Source of the DNA: Pseudoxanthomonas suwonensis
Lineage (GTDB): Bacteria; Pseudomonadota; Gammaproteobacteria; Xanthomonadales; Xanthomonadaceae
Assembly: GCA_003240695.1 (NCBI GenBank)
Contig: QFNC01000006.1
Span: forward strand, 1 to 64,000
DNA length: 64,000 nt
Reading direction: 5' to 3'
Shown here: positions 29,808 to 38,579 of the stretch, one piece after another
Numbering within the stretch: the first letter of the stretch is position 1
Layout: every line of letters begins with the position of its first letter
Notes under the pieces: generated by a model
The model's database searches: none
Seen by the model: the letters and a program-made list of their open reading frames with translations, nothing else
What the model was told of the DNA's origin: nothing
Translations under genes and position numbers: made by a program

Positions 29808-31001
29808 ATGACCGAAGTCGATGTGCTGATCGTGGGCGCCGGCGCGGCCGGGCTGATGTGCGGCCTGACCGCCGGACAGCGCGGGCGGCGGGTGCGGGTG
29901 CTGGACCATGCCGAACGCCCCGGCAAGAAGATCCTGATGTCCGGCGGCGGACGCTGCAATTTCACCAACACCGGCACCACGCCGGCGAATTTCCTGTCGC
30001 GCAACCCGCACTTCTGCAAGTCGGCGCTGGCACGGTATCTGCCGGAGCATTTCATCGCGATGGTCGATCGCCACGGCATCGGCTGGCACGAGAAAACCCC
30101 CGGCCAGCTGTTCTGCAACGACAGCGCCAAGGCCATCGTGCGCATGCTGCTGGACGAATGCGCGGCCGTCGGCACGCAGGTGCAGACCCGCACGGCCATC
30201 ACTGCCATCGAGCAGCGCGACGATGGCCGCTTCGCGGTACAGACCTCGACCGGAACACTGCTGGCGGAATCGCTGGTGGTGGCCACGGGCGGCCTGTCGA
30301 TTCCGCGCATGGGCGCCACCGGATTCGGCTATGCCATCGCCCGGCAGTTCGGTCACGGTATCGTGCCGACCCGCGCCGGCCTGGTGCCGCTGACGCTGGG
30401 CGGGCCGCACGCGGCTGCGCTGGCCACGCTGGCCGGCGTATCGCTGCCGGTGCACGTGCACTGCGGACCGCAGCGCTTCGAGGACGCCCTGCTGTTCACC
30501 CATCGCGGGGCGAGCGGGCCAGCGATTCTGCAGATCTCCTCGTACTGGGAACCGGGCCAGCCGCTGTGGGTCGATGTGCTGCCGCAATACACCGATGCGG
30601 ACTGGCTGCCGGCGTTGCGCAGGCAACATCCCGATCGCGCCCTGTCCAGCGTGCTGACCGACGTGTTGCCGCGTCGTTTCGCACAGGTGCTGTGCGACAC
30701 CTGGCTGGCGCCGTGGCGGGCGCAACGGCCGTTGAAGCAGTTCGATCCGCCGGACTGGGCGCGATTGCATGACCTGCTGCATCGCTGGCCTTTGCCCGCC
30801 AACGGCAACGAAGGCTATCGCACCGCCGAGGTGACCCTGGGCGGCGTGGACACCGACCAGATCGCCTCGAACACGCTGGAATCGCGGCGCGTTCCGGGTC
30901 TGTATTTCATCGGCGAAGTGCTGGATGTCACCGGCTGGCTGGGCGGCTACAACTTCCAGTGGGCCTGGGCCTCGGGGCATGCCGCGGGGATGGTGGCGTG
31001 A
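29808..31001 (+). CDS. HI0933/YhiN-type flavoprotein
   Basis: 397 aa. N-terminal FAD-binding MTEVDVLIVGAGAAGLMCGL and GRRVRVLDHAERPGKKILMS, then GGGRCNFTNTGTTPANFLSR, the family fingerprint. SLVVATGGLSIPRMGATGFG is the second nucleotide contact, and C-terminal VTLGGVDTDQIASNTLESRR plus YFIGEVLDVTGWLGGYNFQW close the FAD site. The biochemical role of YhiN-type proteins is not settled. A second, diverged member follows at once with a GTGA overlap. Confidence 0.9.
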   Translation: MTEVDVLIVGAGAAGLMCGLTAGQRGRRVRVLDHAERPGKKILMSGGGRCNFTNTGTTPANFLSRNPHFCKSALARYLPEHFIAMVDRHGIGWHEKTPGQLFCNDSAKAIVRMLLDECAAVGTQVQTRTAITAIEQRDDGRFAVQTSTGTLLAESLVVATGGLSIPRMGATGFGYAIARQFGHGIVPTRAGLVPLTLGGPHAAALATLAGVSLPVHVHCGPQRFEDALLFTHRGASGPAILQISSYWEPGQPLWVDVLPQYTDADWLPALRRQHPDRALSSVLTDVLPRRFAQVLCDTWLAPWRAQRPLKQFDPPDWARLHDLLHRWPLPANGNEGYRTAEVTLGGVDTDQIASNTLESRRVPGLYFIGEVLDVTGWLGGYNFQWAWASGHAAGMVA

Positions 31002-32242
31002 GCGATGCACCCTCGGCCGTGGTGATCGGTGGCGGACCGGCCGGGTTGATGGCGGCCGATGCGCTGCTGCAGACGGGCATCCACACCCGCTTGTTCGATG
31101 CGATGGGCTCGGTGGGGCGCAAGTTCCTGATCGCCGGCAAGGGCGGACTCAATCTCACCCATTCCGAACCGCGTCCGGCCTTCGATGCCCGTTACGGCGA
31201 CCGTGCCGCTGCGGTGAGTCGTTGGCTGGATGCGTTCGATGCCGATGCGGTGCGCGCCTGGGCCAGACAACGCGGTATCGACACCTACGTCGGCAGTTCC
31301 GGACGCGTGTTTCCGCTGGATCGCAAGGCGGCGCCGTTGCTGCGCGGCTGGGTGCGCGAACTGCGCGAACGCGGCCTGCAGCTGCACATGCGTCACCGCT
31401 GGATCGGCTGGTCGGATGAGGGCGCGCTGCATTTCCTGCACGACGAGCAGCGCATCGCTGTGCGCGCAGACGCCACCGTGCTGGCGCTGGGCGGCGGCAG
31501 CTGGCCGCAGCTGGGTTCCGATGGCCGCTGGGTCCAACCGCTGGAGAACGCCGGCATCGCGCTGGCGCCGCTGCAACCGGCCAACTGCGGCTTCGACTGC
31601 GACTGGAGCCCGGTGTTTTCCGAACGTTTCGCCGGCACGCCGCTGAAACCGGTGCTGGCGCACTGGGTCGATGCCGATGGCACATCGCGATCGCTGCAGG
31701 GCGAATGCGTGATCACCGCCACTGGCATCGAAGGCAGCCTGATCTATGCGCTGTCCGCCCGACTGCGCGACGGCATCGCCGCGCAGGGCCAAGCTGTGCT
31801 GGTGCTGGACCTGCTGCCGGGCCTGTCCGAAGCGCAGATCGTGCAGAAGCTGCAGGGCGATCGCGGCAAACGCTCGTTCAGCGAGCATCTGCGGCGGCGG
31901 CTGGGTCTGGATGTACTGCGCGTCGGCCTGCTGCGCGAACGGTTCGGCCAGGCGGCGTTGCAAGCCGCGGCCGCAGCCGACTTGGCACAGTGGCTGAAGC
32001 GACATCCCATGCGCCTGTTGCGGGCGCGGCCGCTGGCGGAGGTGATCAGCACGGCCGGCGGGGTGCGCTTGGAAGCGCTGGATGCGCAGCTGATGTCGAC
32101 CGACCGACCCGGGCTATTCTGCGCCGGCGAAATGCTGGATTGGGAAGCGCCGACAGGTGGTTATCTGCTTACTGCCTGCCTGGCCAGCGGCCTGATCGCG
32201 GGGCGCGGTGCGGCGTGCTGGCTGCAGTCACGCAGCGGTTGA
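30998..32242 (+). CDS. second HI0933-type flavoprotein (TIGR03862 group)
   Basis: 414 aa from GTG 30998, whose codon overlaps the preceding TGA (GTGA). Motifs parallel the upstream neighbour: SAVVIGGGPAGLMAADALLQ, GSVGRKFLIAGKGGLNLTHS (the lysine-rich GKGGLN in place of GGRCN), ATVLALGGGSWPQLGSDG, EVISTAGGVRLEALDAQLMS and LFCAGEMLDWEAPTGGYLLT. This is the shorter group named TIGR03862. Substrate and partner are unknown. Translational coupling of the two paralogs suggests a joint or heteromeric function, which is inference. The 3' end overlaps trhO by 15 nt. Confidence 0.88.
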   Translation: MSDAPSAVVIGGGPAGLMAADALLQTGIHTRLFDAMGSVGRKFLIAGKGGLNLTHSEPRPAFDARYGDRAAAVSRWLDAFDADAVRAWARQRGIDTYVGSSGRVFPLDRKAAPLLRGWVRELRERGLQLHMRHRWIGWSDEGALHFLHDEQRIAVRADATVLALGGGSWPQLGSDGRWVQPLENAGIALAPLQPANCGFDCDWSPVFSERFAGTPLKPVLAHWVDADGTSRSLQGECVITATGIEGSLIYALSARLRDGIAAQGQAVLVLDLLPGLSEAQIVQKLQGDRGKRSFSEHLRRRLGLDVLRVGLLRERFGQAALQAAAAADLAQWLKRHPMRLLRARPLAEVISTAGGVRLEALDAQLMSTDRPGLFCAGEMLDWEAPTGGYLLTACLASGLIAGRGAACWLQSRSG

Positions 32243-32992
32243 AACCGGCTGCGCGGATGCGGAAATCGGCTGCAGATCAGGGGTCACGGCGATGCGTTCG
32301 TCGAACACGAAACAGCTGCCGTCGTAGCCGTCGCCGCCCACCGCCTCGAAATAGCCGAGGATGCCGCCATCCAGCTGCATCAGATTGGTCATGCCGTCGG
32401 CATGCAGCCATGGCAGCAGCTTCTCGCAGCGCACCCCGCCGGTGCAGAAGCTGACCACCGTGGCATCGGCCAGCGCCTCGCGGTGCGGTGCCAGCGCTTC
32501 GGGCAGATCGGTAAAATTGTCGATCGGCAGCTGCAATGCGCCGGCAAACGTGCCGCAGGTCATTTCCTCGCGGTTGCGGGTGTCCAGCAATACCACGCGA
32601 CGACCGTCGTCGTCGTGCCCCTGTTGCAGCCAGCGCTGCAGGGTGATCGGCGCCACGGCCGCTTGCGGCTGCGTGGGCGGCACCGGCCCGCTGCGACGAA
32701 ACGCGATGATTTCGCGCTTGCGTTTCACTTTCAACCGGCCGAACGGCTGCACCGCACTGGGACTGGACTTGATGCGCAGATCGGCGAAGCGCGCATCGCC
32801 GCGCAGCACCGCGACAAAGGCGTCGATGGCGGCCTGCGGGCCGGCCAGGAACAGGTTCAGGCCTTCTTCGGCCACCAGGATGGTGCCGCGCAGATCGTGC
32901 AACCGTGCCATCTCGCCCAGCCGCCCGGCCACGGCATCGGCGTCGGGCAGCGGCACGAAACGGTAGGCGGCGATGTTGGTGATGGCAGGCAT
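32228..32992 (-). CDS. trhO: tRNA uridine-5-oxyacetic acid(34) hydroxylase TrhO (rhodanese family)
   Basis: 254 aa. TrhO (YceA) hydroxylates U34 in several tRNAs with O2, the first step to cmo5U/mcmo5U. The N-terminal acylphosphatase-like domain has ITNIAAYRFVPLPDADAV and RGTILVAEEGLNLFLAGPQA. The rhodanese domain has VVLLDTRNREEMTCGTFAGA and the active Cys in VVSFCTGGVRCEKLLPWLHA, then MQLDGGILGYFEAVGGDGYD. This protein ends about 60 residues sooner than long E. coli-type members, lacking the Cys-rich C-terminal extension. Start ATG 32992. Confidence 0.92.
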   Translation of the reverse strand: MPAITNIAAYRFVPLPDADAVAGRLGEMARLHDLRGTILVAEEGLNLFLAGPQAAIDAFVAVLRGDARFADLRIKSSPSAVQPFGRLKVKRKREIIAFRRSGPVPPTQPQAAVAPITLQRWLQQGHDDDGRRVVLLDTRNREEMTCGTFAGALQLPIDNFTDLPEALAPHREALADATVVSFCTGGVRCEKLLPWLHADGMTNLMQLDGGILGYFEAVGGDGYDGSCFVFDERIAVTPDLQPISASAQPVSTAA

Positions 32993-33018
32993 CGCATTAG
33001 TATGCCGGCTTGGCGCCC

Positions 33019-33693
33019 TCAGCGCTTCGCAGTCAGCACCCGGCGCAGGTTGGCGCGCGCGGCGGCGTCCAGTCGCGCATGGAAATCGTTGCTGAGGAAG
33101 ATGCGCTCGCTGGCCAGCAGCCGCTTCAGAAAGCGCCGGCGGTTCAGCCGGAACAGCGGCGCCGGCACCACCCCGCGGTATTCGGCGGCAATACCGCGGT
33201 CGTAGGCATCGAACGCGGCGGCATCGGCACCCAGAATCGCCATGTCGCAGTCCAGGAACCGGGCCAGATCGTGTGGCTGCGGATCGGCTGCCAGGTCGGC
33301 AGACGTGATCTTGCCGTGCCTTGAGGTCCAGCGGATCAGCTCGGCCACCCGCTGCGCGTCCACATCCGCATCCGGCAGGTACGCGGCGATGTGCGCCAAT
33401 GCCAGTTCGGCGGATCGCGCCTCGTTGTCGCGTCGCCCGGGCACGTACATCGCATCGTGATACAGCGCCGCAAGCAGCGCCTCGCGCGGCCGGGCCCAGT
33501 CCGTGCGCTGCTGCGCCTCGACCACCTGCCCGGCCACGGCGAGCGCATGACCCCAATGGTGGTAGGCACGGGCCGGCACGGCATGCGCGGCCTGCACCGC
33601 AGCGATCAATTCCGGCGGCAAGGCCAACCCCACCGCATCGGCGAATGCCTTCACGAGGGAACCATTCGCATCGGGCAGACTCGAATCCATCAT
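33019..33693 (-). CDS. HD-domain hydrolase-like protein
   Basis: 224 aa. Histidines and aspartates of an HD phosphohydrolase fold are visible: AYHHWGHALAVAGQVVEAQ, ALLAALYHDAMYVPGRRDNE (the HD pair) and a later RFLDCDMAILGADAAAFDAY. Similar proteins are annotated as predicted metal-dependent phosphohydrolases; the substrate is unknown. It lies just after trhO on the same strand and 21 bp from the divergent hpf. Confidence 0.8.
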   Translation of the reverse strand: MMDSSLPDANGSLVKAFADAVGLALPPELIAAVQAAHAVPARAYHHWGHALAVAGQVVEAQQRTDWARPREALLAALYHDAMYVPGRRDNEARSAELALAHIAAYLPDADVDAQRVAELIRWTSRHGKITSADLAADPQPHDLARFLDCDMAILGADAAAFDAYDRGIAAEYRGVVPAPLFRLNRRRFLKRLLASERIFLSNDFHARLDAAARANLRRVLTAKR

Positions 33694-33714
33694 CAACCAC
33701 CACGGGAGTTCGGC

Positions 33715-34029
33715 ATGAAGATACAGCTCAACACCGACAAGCACATCCAGGGCGATCCATCGCTGGTGCGGCATGCGGAAGAGGCGGTTATGGCGGCCCT
33801 GCAGCACCACGCGGTGCGCATCACCCGGGTGGAAGTGCACGTGAGCGACCTGAACGCCGAACGCGCCGGCGGCATGGACAAGCGCTGCCTGATCGAGGCG
33901 CGCCTGACCAACATGACACCGCTCACGGCGTCGGACAATGGCAATACCGCGGCCGAGGCCGTGAGCGGCGCCGCCCGCAAGCTGCAGCGCGCCATCGAAA
34001 CGGCGGTGTCGAAACGCCAGACGCATTAA
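33715..34029 (+). CDS. HPF/RaiA-family ribosome-associated factor
   Basis: A 104-aa single-domain S30AE protein: MKIQLNTDKHIQGDPSLVRH, RITRVEVHVSDLNAERAGGM, KRCLIEARLTNMTPLTASDN, TAAEAVSGAARKLQRAIETA. Family members bind the 30S decoding region and silence ribosomes in stationary phase. The typical HPF here is rpoN-linked; this copy stands alone, so it may be a second paralog. GGGAG before the ATG is a good RBS. The 3' end overlaps the convergent neighbour by 4 nt. Confidence 0.85.
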   Translation: MKIQLNTDKHIQGDPSLVRHAEEAVMAALQHHAVRITRVEVHVSDLNAERAGGMDKRCLIEARLTNMTPLTASDNGNTAAEAVSGAARKLQRAIETAVSKRQTH

Positions 34030-34859
34030 TCGTCATCGCCAGGCCCGGCATTGCGGACGCCCAACACCCTGGATGATGCCGCTTCGTCCTGCAGCCCGGC
34101 CACGGCATGCATCAGCCTGGCCAATTCCGCCTGCAAATCCATGCGGATGGCCGTGGGCAGGGCCCTGACATTCGCCTCCAACCGCTGGGCCGACGCCGAT
34201 TCTTCCCGCAAGGCGAAGGCGACCCTATTGCTCTGCGCCGGCTCGTCCAGCACACACACATGTTGCGCACCGAAAGCGATCTGCAGGCGGGCCACGTGCT
34301 CCGCATGATCATCGCAATACAGATTGCTGCTGAACACGCCGTCCGGTCGCAGCGCATCGCGGCAACACTCGTAGAAGGCCTGGGTGGATAGCGCCGCCGG
34401 AATTCCCGTCGCATCGTAGCCATCCACCAGCAGCAGGTCGTAGCGGCCGCGCTGCCGCGACAGCGCCAGAAACTCCGCGGCATCGGCTTGGATCACCTGC
34501 AGGCGCGCATCGTCCGGCGGCACGTGGAAGTCATCGCGCCGGGCCAGCACATGCGGATTGATTTCCACCACCTCGATGGCGGCATCCGGCAGATGGCGGT
34601 ACAGATACTTCACCTGCGAGCCACCGCCCAGCCCGACCACGCCGATCCGCTGCGGCCGCGGTTGCAGCACCAGCGCGGCCAGCATGGTGCGGGTGTAGGC
34701 GATCAGCAGCCGATCCGGATCGCTGCAGGCCATGCGGCTCTGGCCCACGTTGCGGGCGAAGCGCAGTTCCAGCGTGTCGCCGTCGTGCACCAGGGTCGGA
34801 CGCGGATGCGCATCCGGCCGCGACTGCGCCTGCAGCCACCGGCGCAATCGATCAAGCAC
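34026..34859 (-). CDS. spermidine-synthase-like methyltransferase-fold protein
   Basis: 277 aa with a Rossmann core: RIGVVGLGGGSQVKYLYRHL (motif I), IEVVEINPHVLARRDDFHVP (acidic ribose-binding Glu), RLQVIQADAAEFLALSRQRG, YDLLLVDGYDATGIPAALST (catalytic-type Asp region) and FYECCRDALRPDGVFSSNLY. This is the layout of spermidine/spermine synthase-like proteins, but the N-terminal domain is short and no S-adenosylmethionine decarboxylase gene is near, so polyamine synthesis is not assured. Cytoplasmic. Confidence 0.78.
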   Translation of the reverse strand: MLDRLRRWLQAQSRPDAHPRPTLVHDGDTLELRFARNVGQSRMACSDPDRLLIAYTRTMLAALVLQPRPQRIGVVGLGGGSQVKYLYRHLPDAAIEVVEINPHVLARRDDFHVPPDDARLQVIQADAAEFLALSRQRGRYDLLLVDGYDATGIPAALSTQAFYECCRDALRPDGVFSSNLYCDDHAEHVARLQIAFGAQHVCVLDEPAQSNRVAFALREESASAQRLEANVRALPTAIRMDLQAELARLMHAVAGLQDEAASSRVLGVRNAGPGDDD

Positions 34860-34880
34860 GATGCGGCATCGGCGCGTGCA

Positions 34881-35225
34881 TCATGCCTTGCGCAGGAAAC
34901 AGGCCTTCAGCACCAGCCCCTTGATCCTGTCCGAATGCCCTTCGATGCGTTCGGCGTCGTCTTCCACCAGGCGGATGCCGCGGATCATGGTGCCCTGCTT
35001 CAGCGGGATGGAGGACCCTTTCACCTTCAGGTCCTTGATCACCACCACGTTGTCGCCGTTGGCCAGCGGCATGCCGTTGCAGTCGCGCACCACCGGGTGA
35101 TCGGCCAAGGTCGCGGATTCGGCATCGGTCGGCCATTCCATGCCACAGTCTGCACACACCCACTGCGCCCCATCGACATAGGTGTTGTCGGACGCGCACT
35201 GCGGACAGGCGGGATGGTCGGTCAT
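34881..35225 (-). CDS. yjdM: zinc-ribbon YjdM (PhnA-like) protein
   Basis: 114 aa. N-terminal zinc ribbon CPQCASDNTYVDGAQWVCAD with four Cys (CPxC...CxxC), then the KOW/SH3-like C-terminal domain NGDNVVVIKDLKVKGSSIPL, KQGTMIRGIRLVEDDAERIE and KGLVLKACFLRKA. This matches E. coli YjdM, earlier called PhnA but not involved in C-P lyase. Its role is unclear. 21 bp after it on the minus strand lies the spermidine-synthase-like gene. Confidence 0.9.
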   Translation of the reverse strand: MTDHPACPQCASDNTYVDGAQWVCADCGMEWPTDAESATLADHPVVRDCNGMPLANGDNVVVIKDLKVKGSSIPLKQGTMIRGIRLVEDDAERIEGHSDRIKGLVLKACFLRKA

Positions 35226-35253
35226 GGCATGGCACAGCGGATGGCGAGGGGCT

Positions 35254-36063
35254 CTACTCTACGCGATGCGCCGGATCGCTAGCGTGCTCCAGGCGCGGCC
35301 AGGCCGTTGGATCCAGCGTCTGCCGGTAGCCATGCCAGGTGGCGTACGCCAGCCACGGCATGATCACCGCCAGCCCCAGGAAGGTGGTGGCGAATCCCAG
35401 CAGCGTCAGCAGCACGATGATCGCCGCCCACAGCAGCATCGCGGACTTGTTGCGCAGCACCGCGTTCACGCTGGACACGGCAGCGGTGACCATGTCCACG
35501 TCGCGGTCGGCGATCATCGGCAGGGAGAACGCGGCCACCGCGAAGGTCAGCAGCGCGAACACCGCACCCACCGCACTGCCGATCGCCAGGAATTCCAGCA
35601 GCGCGGTGGTGTCCTGCAGATTGGGCGGAAACAGCGCATTCAGCACCATGCCTGCACGCGACCACAGCAGGATGATCACCCCCTGCCCCAGTGCGAACAC
35701 GGCCGCCTGTCCCAGCACGCGCCGCACCAGCGCGAATGTGCCGGCCAGCACCGGCTGGCGACCGTCCTCCAGCGCCCGACTGACGCTGTACAGGCGCACG
35801 CAGATCAGCGGCGCGACGAACACGAAGCCGGACAGCAGCGTGGCCAGCAGCGCGAACCGCCCCAGCCACCAGGCCATGGCCGAAATCGCCACGCTGACCA
35901 GCACGATCACCCCGCCCACGATCAGGCTGATGCGTGGTGCACGGCGGAAATCGGCCCACCCCAGTGACAGCCACCGCAGGCAGGCCGTGAACGGCAGTGC
36001 CCTGCACGGGGCGATGAAGGAGCGCTCGGGCGCTTCGGTTTCCGGGGATGGATCGGGAGTCAT
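35254..36063 (-). CDS. DUF2189 integral membrane protein
   Basis: 269 aa starting MTPDPSPETEAPERSFIAPC. Six or so hydrophobic segments follow (about 55-75, 78-105, 135-155, 170-195, 220-250), with the DUF2189 pattern LRWLSLGWADFRRAPRISL at the start, GFVFVAPLICVRLYSVSRAL and MIADRDVDMVTAAVSSVNAV. Function unknown; the family is common in proteobacteria near respiratory genes. It precedes yjdM. Confidence 0.82.
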   Translation of the reverse strand: MTPDPSPETEAPERSFIAPCRALPFTACLRWLSLGWADFRRAPRISLIVGGVIVLVSVAISAMAWWLGRFALLATLLSGFVFVAPLICVRLYSVSRALEDGRQPVLAGTFALVRRVLGQAAVFALGQGVIILLWSRAGMVLNALFPPNLQDTTALLEFLAIGSAVGAVFALLTFAVAAFSLPMIADRDVDMVTAAVSSVNAVLRNKSAMLLWAAIIVLLTLLGFATTFLGLAVIMPWLAYATWHGYRQTLDPTAWPRLEHASDPAHRVE

Positions 36064-36193
36064 CGGCTGGACGCAACAGGGGCGGCAGTCGCGCACGGTA
36101 GCAGCGCTTTGCGCCGCAGCATGACCGTTGTCTGCAACCGGGTGCATTGCCCGTTATGCTTGTCACCTTACGACAGGGAGCCGACACCCGCGC

Positions 36194-36703
36194 ATGAATT
36201 GGGATGCCTTCACCGTATTGCAGCAACTGCTGATCCTGCTGACCATCGGCAGCCAAATCTACGTGGCTGTCCGCGTCATGAAAAACGCCGAGGGCGCGGA
36301 GCAGTTTGTCCGAATCATGGCGTTCTGCTCGGGGTTGTTGCTGTTCCTGCTCAGCCGTCCTCTCAAACTGACCTTCGCCGATCTGATGCTGTTCGCACAC
36401 GCCCAATACAGCATTCTGAACATGGTGGTCATCGGCGGCGTGATCCCCTTCCTGGTCGGCGTGTTCGTGTCCGAAGCCACCATCATCGCCCTGCGGCTGG
36501 GCAATCCCGTTCCGGTCCGCATCATGCTGGTGATCGGCGCCTACACCATTTCGCAGGCGGCCTATACCAACTTCATCGCACTATCGACCCGTGTGACCAC
36601 GCTGGACAAGGCCTTCATTCCCAACCTGTGCTACGCCATCGCGGTCGGCATCTGGCTGACGTTCCGCTACCGGGACATCCAGAAGTCCGCCCATGCACAC
36701 TGA
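36194..36703 (+). CDS. conserved membrane protein, unknown function
   Basis: 169 aa from MNWDAFTVLQQLLILLTIGS with about five hydrophobic segments (7-25, 40-58, 73-95, 103-121, 140-158). No domain recognised. Few charged loops; a short polar C-terminus RYRDIQKSAHAH. AGGGAG about 15 nt before the ATG. A longer frame from 36128 lacks a signal and is less likely. It stands alone between the divergent DUF2189 gene and the convergent bolA-like gene. Confidence 0.6.
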   Translation: MNWDAFTVLQQLLILLTIGSQIYVAVRVMKNAEGAEQFVRIMAFCSGLLLFLLSRPLKLTFADLMLFAHAQYSILNMVVIGGVIPFLVGVFVSEATIIALRLGNPVPVRIMLVIGAYTISQAAYTNFIALSTRVTTLDKAFIPNLCYAIAVGIWLTFRYRDIQKSAHAH

Positions 36704-36728
36704 GGCCGCAGCAGCTCCCGTCGCGTGA

Positions 36729-37007
36729 TCAATCCGGTTCGGGGATCGGCGGCCGCGCGTCGATCTGCAACGCATGGATGTCGGTCTGCAGCATCTCGCC
36801 CAGTGCGGCATACACGGCGCGATGCCGGGCCAGCGGGGTCATCCCGGAAAACGCGTTGCTAACGATGCGCACCGCGAAATGGCCGCGGCCATCGCGCGCA
36901 CCGGCATGACCGGCATGGCGATGGCTGTCGTCTCGGATCTCCAGCCACTCCGGATCGAAGGCCTGCTGCAGTGCCTCGCGGATGCGCTGCAGGCGTTCGG
37001 CGCTCAT
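36729..37007 (-). CDS. BolA-family protein
   Basis: 92 aa. BolA fold seen as RLQRIREALQQAFDPEWLEI, a His-rich loop DDSHRHAGHAGARDGRGHF, AVRIVSNAFSGMTPLARHRA (the helix-turn with conserved S-x-x-x-x-x-R-H-R) and a C-terminal LQTDIHALQI. BolA proteins pair with monothiol glutaredoxins in Fe-S handling and also act as regulators. Its ATG overlaps the stop of the YciI gene (ATGA), so the two are co-translated, as in other xanthomonads. Confidence 0.9.
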   Translation of the reverse strand: MSAERLQRIREALQQAFDPEWLEIRDDSHRHAGHAGARDGRGHFAVRIVSNAFSGMTPLARHRAVYAALGEMLQTDIHALQIDARPPIPEPD

Positions 37008-37303
37008 GGCAGCACCATCCGGAACGGCCGCACCGTGACCCGTTCGTACACGCCGGCCGCCAGGTAGGGATCGTCGTCGGCCCAGCCCTGCGCCGCTTCC
37101 AGCGATTCGAACTCGGCGATCACCACGCTGCCGCTGAAACCGGCCGGGCCGGGATCCTCGGCATCGATGGCCGGGCACGGGCCGGCCACCAGCAGCCGTC
37201 CGGCATCGCACAGGGCCTGCAGACGTTGCAGATGCGCCGGGCGTGCCTTCGCACGACGTTGCAGGACGTCGATCCCGTCGAAGCCTTCGATCACGTACCA
37301 CAT
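37004..37303 (-). CDS. YciI-like protein
   Basis: 99 aa from MWYVIEGFDGIDVLQRRAKA. The YCII fold: RPAHLQRLQALCDAGRLLVA (helix with conserved His), GPCPAIDAEDPGPAGFSGSV, VIAEFESLEAAQGWADDDPY (conserved DDPY) and GVYERVTVRPFRMVLP. A dimeric ferredoxin-like protein with a His-Asp pair; role not established. First gene of the pair with the BolA gene, a frequent neighbourhood. Confidence 0.9.
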   Translation of the reverse strand: MWYVIEGFDGIDVLQRRAKARPAHLQRLQALCDAGRLLVAGPCPAIDAEDPGPAGFSGSVVIAEFESLEAAQGWADDDPYLAAGVYERVTVRPFRMVLP

Positions 37304-37628
37304 GCAGCGGATGCCTCGCCAAGCGGATGAATCGACAGTGTACCGGCAGGCTGGACAGCGCCGGATTCTGGCCGTACTCTTGGCACCGTGCATCTGCAGG
37401 CCGGATGCAGCGGCTGTCCCCGGAAACCGATCGGACCGGTGTCCCCTCCACGATTCGCCGCCTGCTCGGCCTGATCACCCGAACCGGTTTTCCGGCGCCG
37501 CCCCAGCGGCCATCCGGATCGCCATGCCCATGTTCCGATGCTTGCGGCACCGCAGCCATTCCGGCCTTGCCTGCCCGCGTCGTTGCATGGCCCGCTTCCA
37601 CGCCGTGGCCCGGAGGGGCCGCCCACGC
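37304..37628. other. intergenic region between divergent yciI-like gene and scpA
   Basis: 325 bp with no convincing gene. The scpA frame stays open back through this region and offers another ATG (37525, MPMFRCLRHRSHSG...) but its translation is Arg-rich and unlike ScpA. It must hold promoters for both flanking genes; I could not pick clear hexamers. Confidence 0.4.
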
Positions 37629-38531
37629 ATGACCGCACACCCCGCGACGCCCGCGTCCAGCGACAAACCGGCCCCGCCCCAGCAGCAGGAAATGCCGCTG
37701 GCGGTGGTGCTGGGCCAGCCGGTGCTGGAAATCCCGAAGGACCTGTACATCCCGCCGGACGCGCTTGAGATCATCCTGGAGGCCTTCGAAGGGCCGCTGG
37801 ACCTGCTGCTGTACCTGATCCGCCGCCAGAACTTGGACATCCTGGACATCCCGGTTGCCGAGATCACCCGCCAGTACGTGGACTACATCCAGGCCATGCG
37901 CACCATGCGCTTCGAACTGGCCGCCGAGTACCTGGTGATGGCCGCGATCCTGGCCGAGATCAAGTCGCGGATGCTGTTGCCGCGCCCACCCAGCGCCGAG
38001 GGCGAGGAGGAGGACCCGCGCGCCGACCTGGTCCGCCGCCTGCAGGAATACGAACGGTTCAAGCAGGCCGCTGAGGATCTGGACGCCCTGCCCCGACTGG
38101 AACGCGACACCAGCCTGGCCTCGGCTCACGTGCCCGACCGCGCCAGCGTGAAGCTGCCGCCGCCGGTGGAGCTGCGCGAGATGCTGCTGGCCCTGCACGA
38201 CGTACTGAAGCGGGCGGAACTGTTCACCCAGCACGCGATCCGGCGCGATGCACTCAGCGTTCGCCAACGCATGGGCGAGCTGCTGGACGGCCTGCGCGAC
38301 GGCGCCTTCCACCGCTTCGAATCGCTGTTCACGCCCGAGGAAGGCCGGCTGGGCGTGGTGGTGACCTTCCTCGGCCTGCTCACGCTGGCCAAGGAGCAGC
38401 TGGTGGACATCGTGCAGGACGTGCCGCTGGGACCGATCTACGTGAAGTCGCTGGCCACCGGCGGCACCGAGGAAGCGATGATCCCCGACAGCGAATTCGA
38501 CGCTGGCGATGCCGATGCGGCCTCCGAATGA
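37629..38531 (+). CDS. scpA: segregation and condensation protein A
   Basis: ScpA is the kleisin that bridges SMC (or MksB/SMC-like) heads in chromosome condensation. 300 aa from ATG 37629: after a Pro-rich lead, ILEAFEGPLDLLLYLIRRQN (N-terminal SMC-neck-binding helices), LDIPVAEITRQYVDYIQAMR, LAAEYLVMAAILAEIKSRML, and C-terminal winged helix VVVTFLGLLTLAKEQLVDIV. The acidic tail PDSEFDAGDADAASE is lineage-specific. scpA-scpB-rluB follow in a row. Confidence 0.95.
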   Translation: MTAHPATPASSDKPAPPQQQEMPLAVVLGQPVLEIPKDLYIPPDALEIILEAFEGPLDLLLYLIRRQNLDILDIPVAEITRQYVDYIQAMRTMRFELAAEYLVMAAILAEIKSRMLLPRPPSAEGEEEDPRADLVRRLQEYERFKQAAEDLDALPRLERDTSLASAHVPDRASVKLPPPVELREMLLALHDVLKRAELFTQHAIRRDALSVRQRMGELLDGLRDGAFHRFESLFTPEEGRLGVVVTFLGLLTLAKEQLVDIVQDVPLGPIYVKSLATGGTEEAMIPDSEFDAGDADAASE

Positions 38532-38579
38532 CCTTCGCATCGACACACATACATATACGCATGACATGAGCACCCCGGC

